From Candidatus Binatia bacterium (GTDB lineage: Bacteria > Desulfobacterota > Binatia > HRBIN30), in NCBI GenBank assembly GCA_026004215.1, contig BPIR01000002.1, positions 237,844-301,843 of the forward strand: 64,000 nucleotides of DNA. Reading direction: 5' to 3'. A program made the position numbers and the translations under genes. Below, piece after piece: positions 53,335-63,085 of the stretch (position 1 is the first letter of the stretch; each line of letters starts with the position of its first letter). The notes below the pieces were generated by a model. That model worked only from the letters and a program-made list of their open reading frames with translations, was not told the DNA's origin and did not search any database.

Positions 53335-54012
53335 ATGCCGAAAAACCGTTCCCACGTCGCCGAGCATGCAGTCGGACCGGGAGGTCGCCGAGGCCGTTCC
53401 GCCAGCCGGCAGCGCGCCCGCCGGATGGCGCCGGAATTGCGGCGCGAGCAGCTTCTTGCCTGTGCCCTGCGGGTCTTTGCGCGCCGCGGGATTAGCGAAG
53501 GGAGGCATGCAGAGATTGCCCAGGAGGCAGGGGTCGCTGTACCCACTGTGTTCGTATATTTCCCGACGCGCGAGGCACTGGTGGAAGCCGTGCTGCAAGA
53601 AGTTGCCCGCTTTTACATCGACATGACCCGGCGCATTCATGCCCGCGAGGATCTCCCTGCAGACGAAGTGCTCTTGCTGCACGCTCGGGAGTTTTCCTCC
53701 TCCGTCGCGACTCATGAGGACTACGCGCGCGTCTGGCTCGACTGGAGCACTGCAATTCGCGAACAAATGTGGCCCCGGTATCTCGATTTTCAACGACAAG
53801 TGGTCGAAGTTATCGCTCGCACGATTCGCCGCGGCCAAAAAGAAGGCACGATCCGCACGCATCTCGACCCAAAGTTCGCCGCCTTGTTCGTCGTCAGTGC
53901 GGCCCACATGGTAGCCCAGATGCAATTTTCGCATCAGCCTGCTCAAGTTCTCGACCGATTCTTGCGCACGCTCGTCGGCTCGATCACCGGCGGCATGCTT
54001 CCCTCGCGATGA
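53335..54012 (+). CDS. TetR-family transcriptional regulator
   Basis: A 225-residue regulator. A basic N-terminal tail (about 1-30) precedes the TetR helix-turn-helix: [17 protein letters not shown], then [18 protein letters not shown]. The helical ligand-binding domain contains [10 protein letters not shown]. It is divergent from the diiron protein operon with 229 bases between starts, the usual setting for a local repressor sensing a pathway substrate. Ligand unknown. Confidence 0.9.
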   Translation: MPKNRSHVAEHAVGPGGRRGRSASRQRARRMAPELRREQLLACALRVFARRGISEGRHAEIAQEAGVAVPTVFVYFPTREALVEAVLQEVARFYIDMTRRIHAREDLPADEVLLLHAREFSSSVATHEDYARVWLDWSTAIREQMWPRYLDFQRQVVEVIARTIRRGQKEGTIRTHLDPKFAALFVVSAAHMVAQMQFSHQPAQVLDRFLRTLVGSITGGMLPSR

Positions 54013-54088
54013 CCGCGGCGGGCCTCAGCGTGCCATAATCGGTCGGTCGCCTTGCCAAGCCAAGAGGCGTTCGCGTATAGTTTTCGTC

Positions 54089-54301
54089 GTGTTTGGACTC
54101 GGCCTCGGGGAGCTCGTCGTTCTTCTCGTGATCGTTCTGATCATTTTTGGAGCCGGGCGATTACCGGAGCTAGGCGAAAGCCTTGGGCGTGGAATTCGTA
54201 ACTTCCGAAAACAACTCCGTATGCCGGACGAAATCGACGTAACCCCGAAAACCGATTCCCACGACGATGCGTCCCCTCCGAAGGAGTCTTCTCAGCCTTG
54301 A
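54089..54301 (+). CDS. tatA: Sec-independent translocase subunit TatA/TatE
   Basis: TatA forms the pore of the twin-arginine export pathway. The 70-residue product has a single N-terminal membrane helix ([13 protein letters not shown]), the hinge [10 protein letters not shown], an amphipathic helix ([12 protein letters not shown]) and a short acidic tail. It starts at GTG. No tatB or tatC is adjacent. Its 3' end overlaps the convergent DUF3426-type gene by ten bases. Confidence 0.93.
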   Translation: MFGLGLGELVVLLVIVLIIFGAGRLPELGESLGRGIRNFRKQLRMPDEIDVTPKTDSHDDASPPKESSQP

Positions 54302-55344
54302 CGCCTCGCGGCGACCACGCGCAGGCGAAACTCGCTCGGGTGCCTATTGTTCTCGTCTTTCCGAGGCCCGCCAGATTTCCCAGGATCCAAGAAGAAGACG
54401 ATGGCAAAGGAAGCCGTCTTGCCCGGGGGAACAATAAACTGCTTCGGAGGCGCGACTTGCTGAAGAATGGAAATTTCTTGGGGGGTCAGATCCCGCAAAA
54501 CCCGGGCAGAAACTGCGTTACCCAGAAAGACGGATTTTTGGTCCAAGACTCGCCCCGTGGGGTCGAAAATTTCAGCGGACAACTGCACTGCTTGCAAGGG
54601 ACTCGTCGCAGTATTGAGGGCCAAACCGGAAATGACCAAGGCCGGACGCCCGTCCTTCGTTTGCTGCACGGTCGCCTCGACACCTTCCAGCCGCACCCGG
54701 CGCGCCCACAAGCGCTCTTCCCCGACGCCCTGGCCCACGAGTGGTATCTTCGACATCAGCGCCTGCGCTTCCTCGGGCCGCGCGATCAAACTGGCCGCGA
54801 AGAGCCCATAAAAGGCGGTAATGGCGCCTACGAGCACGATCAACGTGCGGAACGGAGCGCGGTCGTCGCTGCGGGGACGAGGTTCGGGCGGCAAATCGTC
54901 CCAATCCGGGAGGTAACGAGGTTCCTCTGGTTCCGTCAGCACAAAATCATCGTCATCCAACTGGAGTTGCACGCCGAAAGACTTGTCTTTCGGTTCTTCC
55001 TCCTTGCTCCGGGGCCGGCCGCCGCTAGATTTGCCCGGGCGTGGTTTGTTCTGTTCGTTGTCCGGAACCTGTACCCCTGCATCTGCCGCCTGAGGCGTTC
55101 CCGCTGCAGGGGTTTTTCGGGGCACCTCGGTTCCCATGTCTCCAGGTGGCTGCTCTTCGGACCTCCTAACCCTCCGAGCAGATTCCGATTCCGCTTTGGC
55201 TTCCTCCCGGGTCACCCCGCCACGCGTAAAGGGGAAGACGTGCTTGCAGCGCGCACATCGAAGGCGAACGTTTGCACGTGGCAACTGCTCCGGCGCAATG
55301 CGGTAAGACGTACGGCAGTTCGGGCACTGAACAAAGGCCTCCAT
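54292..55344 (-). CDS. MJ0042-type zinc finger / DUF3426-like membrane protein
   Basis: A 350-residue bitopic protein. The N-terminal zinc finger has C7-C10 and C30-C33 (Q-C-P-N-C ... R-C-A-R-C-K-H-V-F). A long charged, disordered region (about 40-160) follows, then one membrane helix (about 167-188, [15 protein letters not shown]) and an extracytoplasmic beta-rich DUF3426-like domain with A-L-N-T-A-T-S-P and V-P-P-G-K-T. ATG 55344 follows GGAG by about eight bases. Such proteins are common in delta-type genomes, with unknown function. Divergent from the GT2 gene. Confidence 0.83.
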   Translation of the reverse strand: MEAFVQCPNCRTSYRIAPEQLPRANVRLRCARCKHVFPFTRGGVTREEAKAESESARRVRRSEEQPPGDMGTEVPRKTPAAGTPQAADAGVQVPDNEQNKPRPGKSSGGRPRSKEEEPKDKSFGVQLQLDDDDFVLTEPEEPRYLPDWDDLPPEPRPRSDDRAPFRTLIVLVGAITAFYGLFAASLIARPEEAQALMSKIPLVGQGVGEERLWARRVRLEGVEATVQQTKDGRPALVISGLALNTATSPLQAVQLSAEIFDPTGRVLDQKSVFLGNAVSARVLRDLTPQEISILQQVAPPKQFIVPPGKTASFAIVFFLDPGKSGGPRKDENNRHPSEFRLRVVAARRQG

Positions 55345-55370
55345 CGGCAAGCTCCAAGACGAGGGATTCT

Positions 55371-56111
55371 ATGAGTCAGACAGAAAAAAGCAAATCACGA
55401 AACGGCGTGGTCAACGAATTGTCCGTCGTGCTGCCGGCTTTCAACGAAGAAGCCAATATCGAGCGGGTCGCCATGGAGGTTGCCCGCTATCTCGACACGA
55501 CGGGGATCGACTACGAGATCATCGTGGTGAACGATGGGAGCCGCGATCGGACCGGTGCCATCATCGAGGCGCTCGCCCAAAAGATCCCGCGTTTGCGGCC
55601 GCAACACCACGAACAAAACCGAGGTTACGGCGCCGCACTGCGCACGGGTTTCAAGGCGGCAAGCAAGCGGTTCGTCTTTTACATGGATGGAGACGGCCAG
55701 TTCGACATCCGCGAGTTGGCGCTCCTCCTTCCGCTGGCCACCGACGAGGACCACATTGTCACGGGCTACCGCATCAAGCGGAACGATCCTTTCATTCGCC
55801 GCTTGAACGCCCGCTTGTTTGGTGGCTGGCTTGTACGCGTGTTGTTGAACGTCCGCGTGCGCGACCTCAATTGTGCGTTCAAGCTCATCCCCAGGAAGAT
55901 CCTCGATGCGGTCACCCTGGAGTCCACCGGCGCCTTGATTAACGCAGAGCTATATGGCCGGGCGGTACGCAAGGGCTTCGGGATCAAAGAGGTGGGCGTG
56001 CACCACTACCCGCGCACTGCTGGCACCCAGACCGGTGCGCACCCGATGGTTATTTTGCGGGCGTTTTACGACTTGTTCCGGCTGCGGCAAAAGATCGTAT
56101 CGGAGCACTAG
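55371..56111 (+). CDS. GT2 glycosyltransferase, polyprenyl-phosphate mannose/glucose synthase-like
   Basis: A 246-residue GT-A enzyme of the DPM1/dolichol-phosphate-sugar synthase type: V-V-L-P-A-F-N-E-E-A-N-I at the N-terminus, I-I-V-V-N-D-G-S-R-D-R-T, the metal site M-D-G-D-G-Q-F-D, and L-N-C-A-F-K-L-I-P-R. It lacks the C-terminal membrane helices of GtrB-like forms. It would transfer hexose from a nucleotide sugar to polyprenyl phosphate. The GT-C membrane proteins around it use such donors, so it likely supplies them. ATG 55371 has a GAGGG ribosome binding site. Converges on the Agl23-like gene. Confidence 0.87.
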   Translation: MSQTEKSKSRNGVVNELSVVLPAFNEEANIERVAMEVARYLDTTGIDYEIIVVNDGSRDRTGAIIEALAQKIPRLRPQHHEQNRGYGAALRTGFKAASKRFVFYMDGDGQFDIRELALLLPLATDEDHIVTGYRIKRNDPFIRRLNARLFGGWLVRVLLNVRVRDLNCAFKLIPRKILDAVTLESTGALINAELYGRAVRKGFGIKEVGVHHYPRTAGTQTGAHPMVILRAFYDLFRLRQKIVSEH

Positions 56112-56147
56112 GGCGAACGTCGCCAGGCCACAGCGAACCGGTGCGCC

Positions 56148-58901
56148 TTACCGGGTAACGGGCAACACGAACTTCTGGATGCGATGGTTCATCGTGTCCG
56201 CCACGTACACGCCGCCTTCAGCATCCGCGGCGACGCCGATTGGCCGGTTGAAGTCGCCCGAGCCGGCTCCGCTCCGACCCCAGACAAACACCAGCGTTCC
56301 TGCTTTATCGTATCGAGCGACTCGATGATTGAACGAATCCGTAGCGATTAGGTCGGATCCCAGAATCGCCAAGTAGGGCTCCGTATAAAATTCTTCCCAG
56401 CCCGAGACGAAGTGCTCGCGGACGAACGTGCCGTCTTGACGGAAAACCTGCACCCGCCGGTTCCCCGTGTCGGCGACGTACAACTCGCCCTCACTGTTAA
56501 ACGCGAGACCGACCGGCTCGATGAACTCCCCTGGACGGGAACCCTCGCGTCCCCATTGGTGAAGCTGTTTACCGTCCGGATCGAACTTCACCACGCGCTT
56601 GTTGCCCGTGTCCGTCACAAACACCGCACTGCCATCGGGTGCCACGGCAACGCCTCGCGGCCCCCAGAAGCCGGTGGTTTGTTCTTTCCACGCAGTGACA
56701 AACTTTCCGTCGGCTGTGAATTTCTGAATCCGGTGGTTCCAGGTGTCTGCGACATACACGGAGCCATCTGGGCCCACAGCGACTCCACAGGGATCGTTGA
56801 ATTCTCCCGGGTTTTCACCTTGCTTGCCCCACACGTTCACGGCTCGCCCATCCGGAGACAGGCGCTGGATGCGATGGTTCTTGCTATCCACCACGTACAA
56901 AAATCCCTTGCTATCCAGGGCAAGGCCACGAGGCTCCTCGAACTCTCCCGGCGCGCTCCCCCTCCTGCCCCAGATGGCTACCGGCTTTTCGGAGGCGGGT
57001 TGCATTGTGTACGGCCGAGGGGCGGGTGGAGGATTGACCGCAATCGGGCTGATTTCCTTGCCCGGACTCAACTCTTTCAGCACGTACATCACCGCGTCGC
57101 TCGAACCGACTGGGCTCCACGCCTGGCGGGTAAAAAGCCAACGCGTCAAAGTGACTGCATTCATCTTCGACCAGTCCGGCTCCCACCAACCACGAATTGC
57201 AAACGGAATTTTCTCGTACTGGTCCAGCAACACCTTGTCGAAATTCGGAGCTAGCTCCTTGTCCACGATCACGACGGGCGTGTCGACTCGGCGCACGTCT
57301 GCAGCCCAATTCACCGGGTAGTGCCGGAGGTACCAGCTGAGCGGCCACGTGGCATTGCCCGACACCTGCAGGCGCGTGTTCTTGCCCGTGCCGAGCTTTT
57401 CACCGGCTTCCTCGATCTTCTGCATGACCATGTGAATGTCGTACGTGGACTGCACGTACGCCAAGAGCTCGGCCGTGCGTGGACCCGGTGCCTCTGCCGG
57501 ACGTGGTGCACCGTAATAGTAATTGCTGGCAATCAATATCCAGATCGTGAGCGAGCCGAGAGCGACCGTGACCACCACCGGTACCGGCTGGCGAAAAGAA
57601 CCGGCTTCCACCCGTTCGGCATACCAACTCGCCGCCAGCACGGACATTGGCATCAAAATGGGAAACAAGAGCCACGGGACCTTCTCCTGCGCCCACGAGT
57701 AAAACCCCACACAGCCAAGCGTGTAAATCACCATGAATCGCAGGAAGCGGCTCGGAAGCCAGCGCTGCATCACGGTGAGGCCTGCGAAAGCCAACGGCAC
57801 CAAAATCACGACCCCGGCTTGGTGCCAATCGTAAAAACACCAGCCCACAAAAACGGCAAAGGTCGCAATGGTCAGGTAAAAGAACACTCGCGTGCTCGGG
57901 CGTTCTTGGGCGCGCGCGGTGGAGAGTGGGCGCAACAGCAAGAACAGAGCCGGAAAGAAAATCAGAAATTCGTACGATACCAACTGCGGGAAATAGTACC
58001 ACCACGGACCGCCAATCCGTTTGATCTGATGTTGTCCCCACCAGTACGTCAAAGCGGGAACGACCGGATTCCAGTTTTCCGGGTGAGTAAAGAATGACGT
58101 ATAAAACGTCAGCGACACGACCACGAACAAAACCACGCTTCCGACAATGGGGATCCACTTTTCCCGCAGCAGCGCCTTAGTTTCCCCCCACACTTGCGCG
58201 AGTTGCGTGCGCCACTGCGGCGCGTAAAGCACCTCCCAAACCAACATCAGCATGAGACTCAAAAAGCTCACCGGGATCAGGGCGTACATGTCTTCCTTGT
58301 TGCAAAAGGCAACCGCCAACCCGAGGGCCGACAAGTACAGATAAATATCGCGCCGCGTCTCCCCGAAGCGAAAGGCAAAATAAATCGCCATGATGTTGCC
58401 GAGACCGACATACACGTCGTGCCGCAAAAAGCGCGTGAAATACGTCAAGGCCGGAGAGAAAGTGAACAGGGTCAGAAACGCAAAGGCCACCGTTGGGCCA
58501 ACAAACCGCCGGAGGGGCCATGTGAAGCCCAAAATCCCCAGTCCGAACACCACCGCACTCAAGCGCGCGGTAAAGTCACTGTCCCCCAGTAGCCACATGA
58601 CCAAGGCGGAAGAGTAATACAAGATGGGCCCGTGGTAGACGGGATCGTACTTGTAGTGCGCGATGCCTTCGTCCACGATCTTCCAGGAAAAGAAGGCGTG
58701 AATGGACTCGTCGTGATGGAAAGGTCGTTCACCGAGCCAAATGAGACGGTTCACCACCGCGATCACGAACACGGCAACGGTGAGAACCTGCCAGCGCGTG
58801 TAGCGCCCCAACATCGGCTGGTCCCACCACCCCGTGGCTGTGCGATTCGGCGCCTCGACCGCCTCGGGCGACTGGTTGCGAATCACTGCTCTCTCTGCCA
58901 T
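56148..58901 (-). CDS. Agl23-like (TIGR03663) GT-C membrane protein fused to an NHL beta-propeller
   Basis: A 917-residue protein. Residues 35-500 are a polytopic GT-C module with the loop-1 acidic pair D64-E65 (P-F-H-H-D-E-S-I-H) and H-G-P-I-L-Y-Y, typical of the TIGR03663 family (flippase activity-associated Agl23). A soluble segment (500-640) follows. Residues 645-917 form an NHL propeller with V-A-D-T-W-N-H-R-I-Q, V-T-D-T-G-N-K-R-V-V and V-A-D-T-M-N-H-R-I-Q, closely related to the propellers at 34.4 and 37.0 kb. Agl23 relatives take part in archaeal N-glycosylation loci. Here it is placed between two polyprenyl-phosphate-sugar synthases. Confidence 0.87.
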   Translation of the reverse strand: MAERAVIRNQSPEAVEAPNRTATGWWDQPMLGRYTRWQVLTVAVFVIAVVNRLIWLGERPFHHDESIHAFFSWKIVDEGIAHYKYDPVYHGPILYYSSALVMWLLGDSDFTARLSAVVFGLGILGFTWPLRRFVGPTVAFAFLTLFTFSPALTYFTRFLRHDVYVGLGNIMAIYFAFRFGETRRDIYLYLSALGLAVAFCNKEDMYALIPVSFLSLMLMLVWEVLYAPQWRTQLAQVWGETKALLREKWIPIVGSVVLFVVVSLTFYTSFFTHPENWNPVVPALTYWWGQHQIKRIGGPWWYYFPQLVSYEFLIFFPALFLLLRPLSTARAQERPSTRVFFYLTIATFAVFVGWCFYDWHQAGVVILVPLAFAGLTVMQRWLPSRFLRFMVIYTLGCVGFYSWAQEKVPWLLFPILMPMSVLAASWYAERVEAGSFRQPVPVVVTVALGSLTIWILIASNYYYGAPRPAEAPGPRTAELLAYVQSTYDIHMVMQKIEEAGEKLGTGKNTRLQVSGNATWPLSWYLRHYPVNWAADVRRVDTPVVIVDKELAPNFDKVLLDQYEKIPFAIRGWWEPDWSKMNAVTLTRWLFTRQAWSPVGSSDAVMYVLKELSPGKEISPIAVNPPPAPRPYTMQPASEKPVAIWGRRGSAPGEFEEPRGLALDSKGFLYVVDSKNHRIQRLSPDGRAVNVWGKQGENPGEFNDPCGVAVGPDGSVYVADTWNHRIQKFTADGKFVTAWKEQTTGFWGPRGVAVAPDGSAVFVTDTGNKRVVKFDPDGKQLHQWGREGSRPGEFIEPVGLAFNSEGELYVADTGNRRVQVFRQDGTFVREHFVSGWEEFYTEPYLAILGSDLIATDSFNHRVARYDKAGTLVFVWGRSGAGSGDFNRPIGVAADAEGGVYVADTMNHRIQKFVLPVTR

Positions 58902-58948
58902 ACGACGTCACTCGCGCGGCGCCTTCTCCCCGCGCAAAGCCGAAGTCG

Positions 58949-58975
58949 TGTATATGCCACCCGTGATGTTGTCAA
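58949..58975 (-). promoter_or_regulatory. Possible promoter of the Agl23-like gene
   Basis: On the minus strand, a consensus TTGACA (58970-58975) and TATACA (58949-58954) are separated by only 15 bases, shorter than optimal. It sits about 50-75 bases before the start codon in the divergent region shared with the second GT2 gene. Confidence 0.4.
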
Positions 58976-59003
58976 CTAACTTTGCGCGCACTCCGGTTCC
59001 CGC

Positions 59004-59762
59004 ATGAAGCTTTCCGTCGTCGTTCCCGCATTCAACGAGGCGCGGCGGATTTTGCCTTCGTTGGAACGCACGCTCGAATATCTGGAGGCTCAGCCTTACA
59101 ACTACGAAGTCCTGGTCGTGGACGATGGCAGTACAGACCAAACTGCCGCCGTCGTGGGGCAGCGTTTCGGTTCGCATTCCGCTTTACGAGTCCTGAGCTA
59201 CCAGCCCAATCGGGGCAAGGGCCACGCGGTAAAATGGGGAACACTCCGGGCTCGCGGAGAGTGGGTGTTAGTCACGGACGCCGATTTGTCGACTCCCATC
59301 GAGGAGCTTCCCAAGCTGGCCGAGGCGCTCGAACGCGGCTTCGATTTGGCCATTGGCAGCCGCGCGGTACCCGGAGCCGAGGTGCGCAAGCGACAAAACC
59401 TGCTGCGCGAGCGTGCTGGGAAGTTATTCAATTGGTGGGTTCGGTGGGTCGTGGGGTTGCCTTTTCATGACACGCAGTGCGGCTTCAAGCTGTTGGAGCG
59501 GGAGCGCATGCAACCCGTCGTCGAGCAACTTTCGGTGGACCGGTTTGCCTTCGACGTCGAGCTCATCGCCCTGGCACTGGCGATGGGTCGCCGCGTAACG
59601 GAAGTGCCTGTGGTTTGGGTCAACGTTCCAGATTCCACCGTCAGTCTTTGGCGCGGTATGGAAGCTTACTTGGAAGTGTGGCGCATCCGCAGGCGGGTAC
59701 GGGCGCTGCGCGCGGCGTACGAATCGGCTTGCGATGCCCGGGCTTCGCACCTGGCGAAATGA
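59004..59762 (+). CDS. GT2 glycosyltransferase, polyprenyl-phosphate glucose synthase-like (ALG5 type)
   Basis: A 252-residue GT-A enzyme: L-S-V-V-V-P-A-F-N-E-A-R-R-I-L-P at the start, V-V-D-D-G-S-T-D-Q-T, the donor site T-D92-A-D94-L-S-T-P-I-E, and F-H-D-T-Q-C-G-F-K-L-L. The T-D-A-D-L-S-T-P form is typical of dolichyl-phosphate beta-glucosyltransferases of the ALG5 class. It probably charges polyprenyl phosphate with glucose or a related sugar for the GT-C enzyme encoded 24 bases downstream. Confidence 0.87.
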   Translation: MKLSVVVPAFNEARRILPSLERTLEYLEAQPYNYEVLVVDDGSTDQTAAVVGQRFGSHSALRVLSYQPNRGKGHAVKWGTLRARGEWVLVTDADLSTPIEELPKLAEALERGFDLAIGSRAVPGAEVRKRQNLLRERAGKLFNWWVRWVVGLPFHDTQCGFKLLERERMQPVVEQLSVDRFAFDVELIALALAMGRRVTEVPVVWVNVPDSTVSLWRGMEAYLEVWRIRRRVRALRAAYESACDARASHLAK

Positions 59763-59786
59763 ACGTTGGGAGGGAGTTCCCGGAAG

Positions 59787-62477
59787 ATGGGGCGTAAGTG
59801 GATCAGGCGGTCGATCCTCGCAATCGTGCTCATCGGGGCCACTTGGCTTCGCCTGTATCAATTGCGCGATGTGCCCGCAGGTCTCTTTTGTGACGAAGCC
59901 GCCTTTGGTTACAACGGCTATGCGATCGCGCAAAGCGGCTACGACGAGAACGGCCAGTTCTTGCCGTTATTGGTGTGGTCCTTTGGCGGGTACAAGAACA
60001 CGGTTTACATCTACTCCACCGCCCTAGCGGTCAAGTTGTTCGGGTTGGACGAGTTTTCCACCCGCTTGCCCGCTGCTGCCTACGGGGTGCTCTCGATTGC
60101 CGTGGCCTACTTGATCGGCAAGGAGCTCTTCAGTCCTTGGGTCGGATTGTTCGCTGCAGTTTTTCTTGCGCTCGCACCGTGGCACTTGCACTTGAGTCGC
60201 ATAGCGTTCGAGATGACGCCATTTGCCTTCCTCTTCGGCATGGCCGTGTGGCTGCTCATCTTGTACACGAAAGGCCGGCGAACCTTGCCTTGGGCTGCGT
60301 TTTTCTGCGCCGCCTGTCCTTATAATTACGCAATTTCCACGGTGGTCGTGCCGCTCTTCTTGCTTGGTTTTGCTCTGCTGTACGCACCCACGCTGGTGCG
60401 CCGGTGGAAAGAAACCCTTTTGGCCGTGGCAGTGGGCTTACTCACCATCGCCCCGCTCGTGGTCTTCTACCAGCGCCATCCTCAAGGGACCATTTACGTG
60501 CAGCGCACCACAGCTTTCGATTGGAATGCTCCTTGGCTGCCGCAAGCAACGCGGTATTGGGCTCACTACAAGGCGTTCTTCGATCCGGTGTTTCTGTTCG
60601 AGCGCGGCGACCCCATTACACGCCACGCCGTGCGCGAGTTCGGAGAGCTGCTTCCGATTTACAAGCCATTTCTTCTCATCGGCCTGGTCGCAGCGTTACT
60701 CCGACGGGATCGCTTCAGTAAGCTTTTGCTCTGGTGGCTCGCAGTGTATCCGACCGGAGCCGCATTACTGACCGAAATACCCTCTGCCACCCGCGCTTTT
60801 ATCGGAGTGCCGGCGTTTTGCCTGCTCACAGGCTTGGGACTGGCAACGGCGCTGTGGGTCGCGAACATTCTACGCTGGAAACCCTTGGTCCGATCGGTTC
60901 AAGCCATTGCACTCGGGGCAGTGGCCTTCCAGCTCGCTCAGGAGTCGTACCGCTACGTCACGTTTTACTTCAACGAATATCCAAAATACTCCGCACCCAC
61001 GTACGGTGGCTTTCAATACGGCTACCGCGACTCCATTCATTTTATGGAACCGTTGCGGTCGAAGTACCAACGGCTCATGCTCACGGCCACCGAGGTCAAT
61101 CAGCCCCAGATTTTCCCGCTCTTCTACAATCGCGTGGACCCCCTTTACTACATCCGCACGCGTGACATTGGCTACCTGATTGCCGATCCCGCATTTTATT
61201 CCGAGTACAGCGTCGAGGGTCCCATTCTGTACCAGCTTCGCGACTCGGACCTCGCCTTTTTCAGCGACTACACGATCTTGAAGGAAATCATCGCCCCCGG
61301 AGGACAACGCGAGTTCGTCATTGCCGAGGTGCGGGCGCGGAAAATGTTTCTGACTCAATGGCTCGTTCTCGGCTTGTTTGGCAACGCAGACGGAGGTGGC
61401 ATCCGCCGGGACTTTATTGACCCCCACAACATTTCGAAGGACCGCGTGCGCGCCACCTTTAGCGACGCATACTGGCGGCCGATGTTTCAGCGCAACGTGC
61501 GTGTGGACCTGAATGGCTTTTTCGCTGCCGCTGATCCTTTACACCCGGGCAACCCCGAGTATGTCTGTGCCTACGCCCTCACGAATATTCAATCGGAAAA
61601 ATCTCAGGAAGTTTTCTTAGAACTGAGCGGCGGTGGAGATCTCGCGCGGGTTTGGCTCAATGGCAATTTGCTCACGCCGGCCCCGCTGGTCCTCGGTTTC
61701 CAGCCGTTACGGAAGTCGGTTGCCTTGCAAGCAGGGAGCAACCTCCTGCTCGTCCAAAGCTGCGAGACCGTGGGCGACTGGTACTTCGTGGCCCGACTCA
61801 CCGATGCTGCGGGGAACGATGCGCCAGGGGTACACGCTGTTGCCGAGATTCCCACTGCCCCGGTCGCCGCGCCCACACCGAGTAGCGGCAAGAAGCATGA
61901 AGAAGTGCAGCTCGTAGAGGGGTTTGCGGAAATCCTCAGGTTTAAACACACGCAAGATAGTTACCCAGACTACCGAGGCGGCACGCAATCGTGGTGGGCG
62001 TACGTTCGCGACCCCGAAGCCGAGGTGGTGTGGACGACCGCGCCCCTTCCGGCACACAAGCGCACGGTGGCGGTACTGACAGCCTCGTTCTCCGAAGTTC
62101 CCTTCGCGGGAGAACTCTACGTGAATGGCAAATACGCTCTGTCGTTCCAGCTCAGCCCCGAATTCGAGACCCAAAGCTGGGCAAGCGGAGCCTTTCGAAT
62201 GACCTTCCTATACCGCACAGCAACTGCCGGGCGCAGCGGGCTGCTGTTGATCGAGGTACCTGCCGATGCGGTCAAACCTGGGGACCCATTGGAACTCCGC
62301 ATCACACCCACAGGGGGAGACGATGCCGGCTGGTTCATGGTGAAAGGTTACCGCGACACTCTCGCTTACGAAGATATCCCGCCGTCGGAGGCTCTGGGCC
62401 TCGATGATGCCGGCTGGGAGAAAACCAAACCAGCCCCCAAAGAGAGTCTCAAGCCGGCACCGGTAGAAAACCGCTAG
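59787..62477 (+). CDS. GT-C (PMT-like) membrane protein with C-terminal beta-sandwich domains
   Basis: An 896-residue protein. The membrane module (about 1-400) has the loop-1 acidic pair D36-E37 (G-L-F-C-D-E-A-A-F-G) and W-H-L-H-L-S-R, as in PMT/ArnT-like GT-C enzymes. The extracytoplasmic remainder includes a segment with V-W-L-N-G-N-L-L and V-A-L-Q-A-G-S-N-L-L-L-V, the pattern of sugar-binding jelly rolls attached to hydrolases. A second beta-rich domain (about 700-870) has F-A-G-E-L-Y-V-N-G-K. There is no NHL propeller, unlike its relatives. ATG 59787 is preferred; a TTG at 59766 would add seven residues. Probably paired with the ALG5-like gene upstream. Confidence 0.84.
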   Translation: MGRKWIRRSILAIVLIGATWLRLYQLRDVPAGLFCDEAAFGYNGYAIAQSGYDENGQFLPLLVWSFGGYKNTVYIYSTALAVKLFGLDEFSTRLPAAAYGVLSIAVAYLIGKELFSPWVGLFAAVFLALAPWHLHLSRIAFEMTPFAFLFGMAVWLLILYTKGRRTLPWAAFFCAACPYNYAISTVVVPLFLLGFALLYAPTLVRRWKETLLAVAVGLLTIAPLVVFYQRHPQGTIYVQRTTAFDWNAPWLPQATRYWAHYKAFFDPVFLFERGDPITRHAVREFGELLPIYKPFLLIGLVAALLRRDRFSKLLLWWLAVYPTGAALLTEIPSATRAFIGVPAFCLLTGLGLATALWVANILRWKPLVRSVQAIALGAVAFQLAQESYRYVTFYFNEYPKYSAPTYGGFQYGYRDSIHFMEPLRSKYQRLMLTATEVNQPQIFPLFYNRVDPLYYIRTRDIGYLIADPAFYSEYSVEGPILYQLRDSDLAFFSDYTILKEIIAPGGQREFVIAEVRARKMFLTQWLVLGLFGNADGGGIRRDFIDPHNISKDRVRATFSDAYWRPMFQRNVRVDLNGFFAAADPLHPGNPEYVCAYALTNIQSEKSQEVFLELSGGGDLARVWLNGNLLTPAPLVLGFQPLRKSVALQAGSNLLLVQSCETVGDWYFVARLTDAAGNDAPGVHAVAEIPTAPVAAPTPSSGKKHEEVQLVEGFAEILRFKHTQDSYPDYRGGTQSWWAYVRDPEAEVVWTTAPLPAHKRTVAVLTASFSEVPFAGELYVNGKYALSFQLSPEFETQSWASGAFRMTFLYRTATAGRSGLLLIEVPADAVKPGDPLELRITPTGGDDAGWFMVKGYRDTLAYEDIPPSEALGLDDAGWEKTKPAPKESLKPAPVENR

Positions 62478-62659
62478 AGAGACGAGCCGCGAGCCACCAC
62501 GACCGGAAATCCAGTCACGTCGTCAACGCAGAGAGAAGATACCCTTGGCCCGCACCGGGCAAGGAACCAGTTTGCTGGCAGTATCCCAGAGTCAGGCGAA
62601 CCCGCCATTCCTTCTTCGTGCCGCCGTGCTCGAGCGTCGAAGCGCGGGCAGCGCGAAGT

Positions 62660-62743
62660 ATTTTGTCATTGCGCAGTTGCTTTGACGAGTGCCTTCCCAG
62701 CTACCAAAAGTGAGGGCCAGTTCGCCTGCCACATTTTGTCACT
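62660..62743. promoter_or_regulatory. Pair of 11-bp direct repeats upstream of the first pilin promoter (possible activator sites)
   Basis: ATTTTGTCATT (62660-62670) and ATTTTGTCACT (62733-62743) match at ten of eleven positions and lie 73 bases apart, close to seven helical turns. They are about 160 and 235 bases upstream of the predicted sigma-54 start. TGTC is the core of known PilR-type sites. Assignment as enhancer-binding sites is inference from position, spacing and core. Confidence 0.35.
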
Positions 62744-62867
62744 CGGCGCCAGAAGTATCGCGGCGATACCCGGAACGTCACTTTTTGATCGCGCGCACAC
62801 GTTCCTCAGGGCCGTTCAGCACCCGCCTCGACCCAATTCCTTTTGCTCGCTCCTCGTTCATCCCGCC

Positions 62868-62882
62868 TGGCACGACGCCTGC
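62868..62882 (+). promoter_or_regulatory. Sigma-54 (-24/-12) promoter of the first pilin gene
   Basis: TGGCACGACGCCTGC matches the sigma-54 consensus TGGCACG-N4-TTGC with one mismatch and exact spacing of the invariant GG and GC. Transcription would begin near 62894, giving a leader of about 190 bases. The rest of the 608-base region between 62478 and 63085 shows only the 11-bp repeats and the pilin ribosome binding site. Confidence 0.7.
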
Positions 62883-63085
62883 TTTTCACCGTCCGCCGTA
62901 AGCACATCGCAATCACGGGAGAAAGCGAGGCGAGGGACCATGCGAAGGGCACACGCACCACCGTAAAGAAAGAGGAGACAGGATGGCAGCTCGCGGAGGG
63001 CGCGACAGTCTACCGCGAGTTTCAACGAAGGTGAATCAAAACACGACGCAAGGAAAATCGAATCAAAGGAAAAGAGGAGACAACA

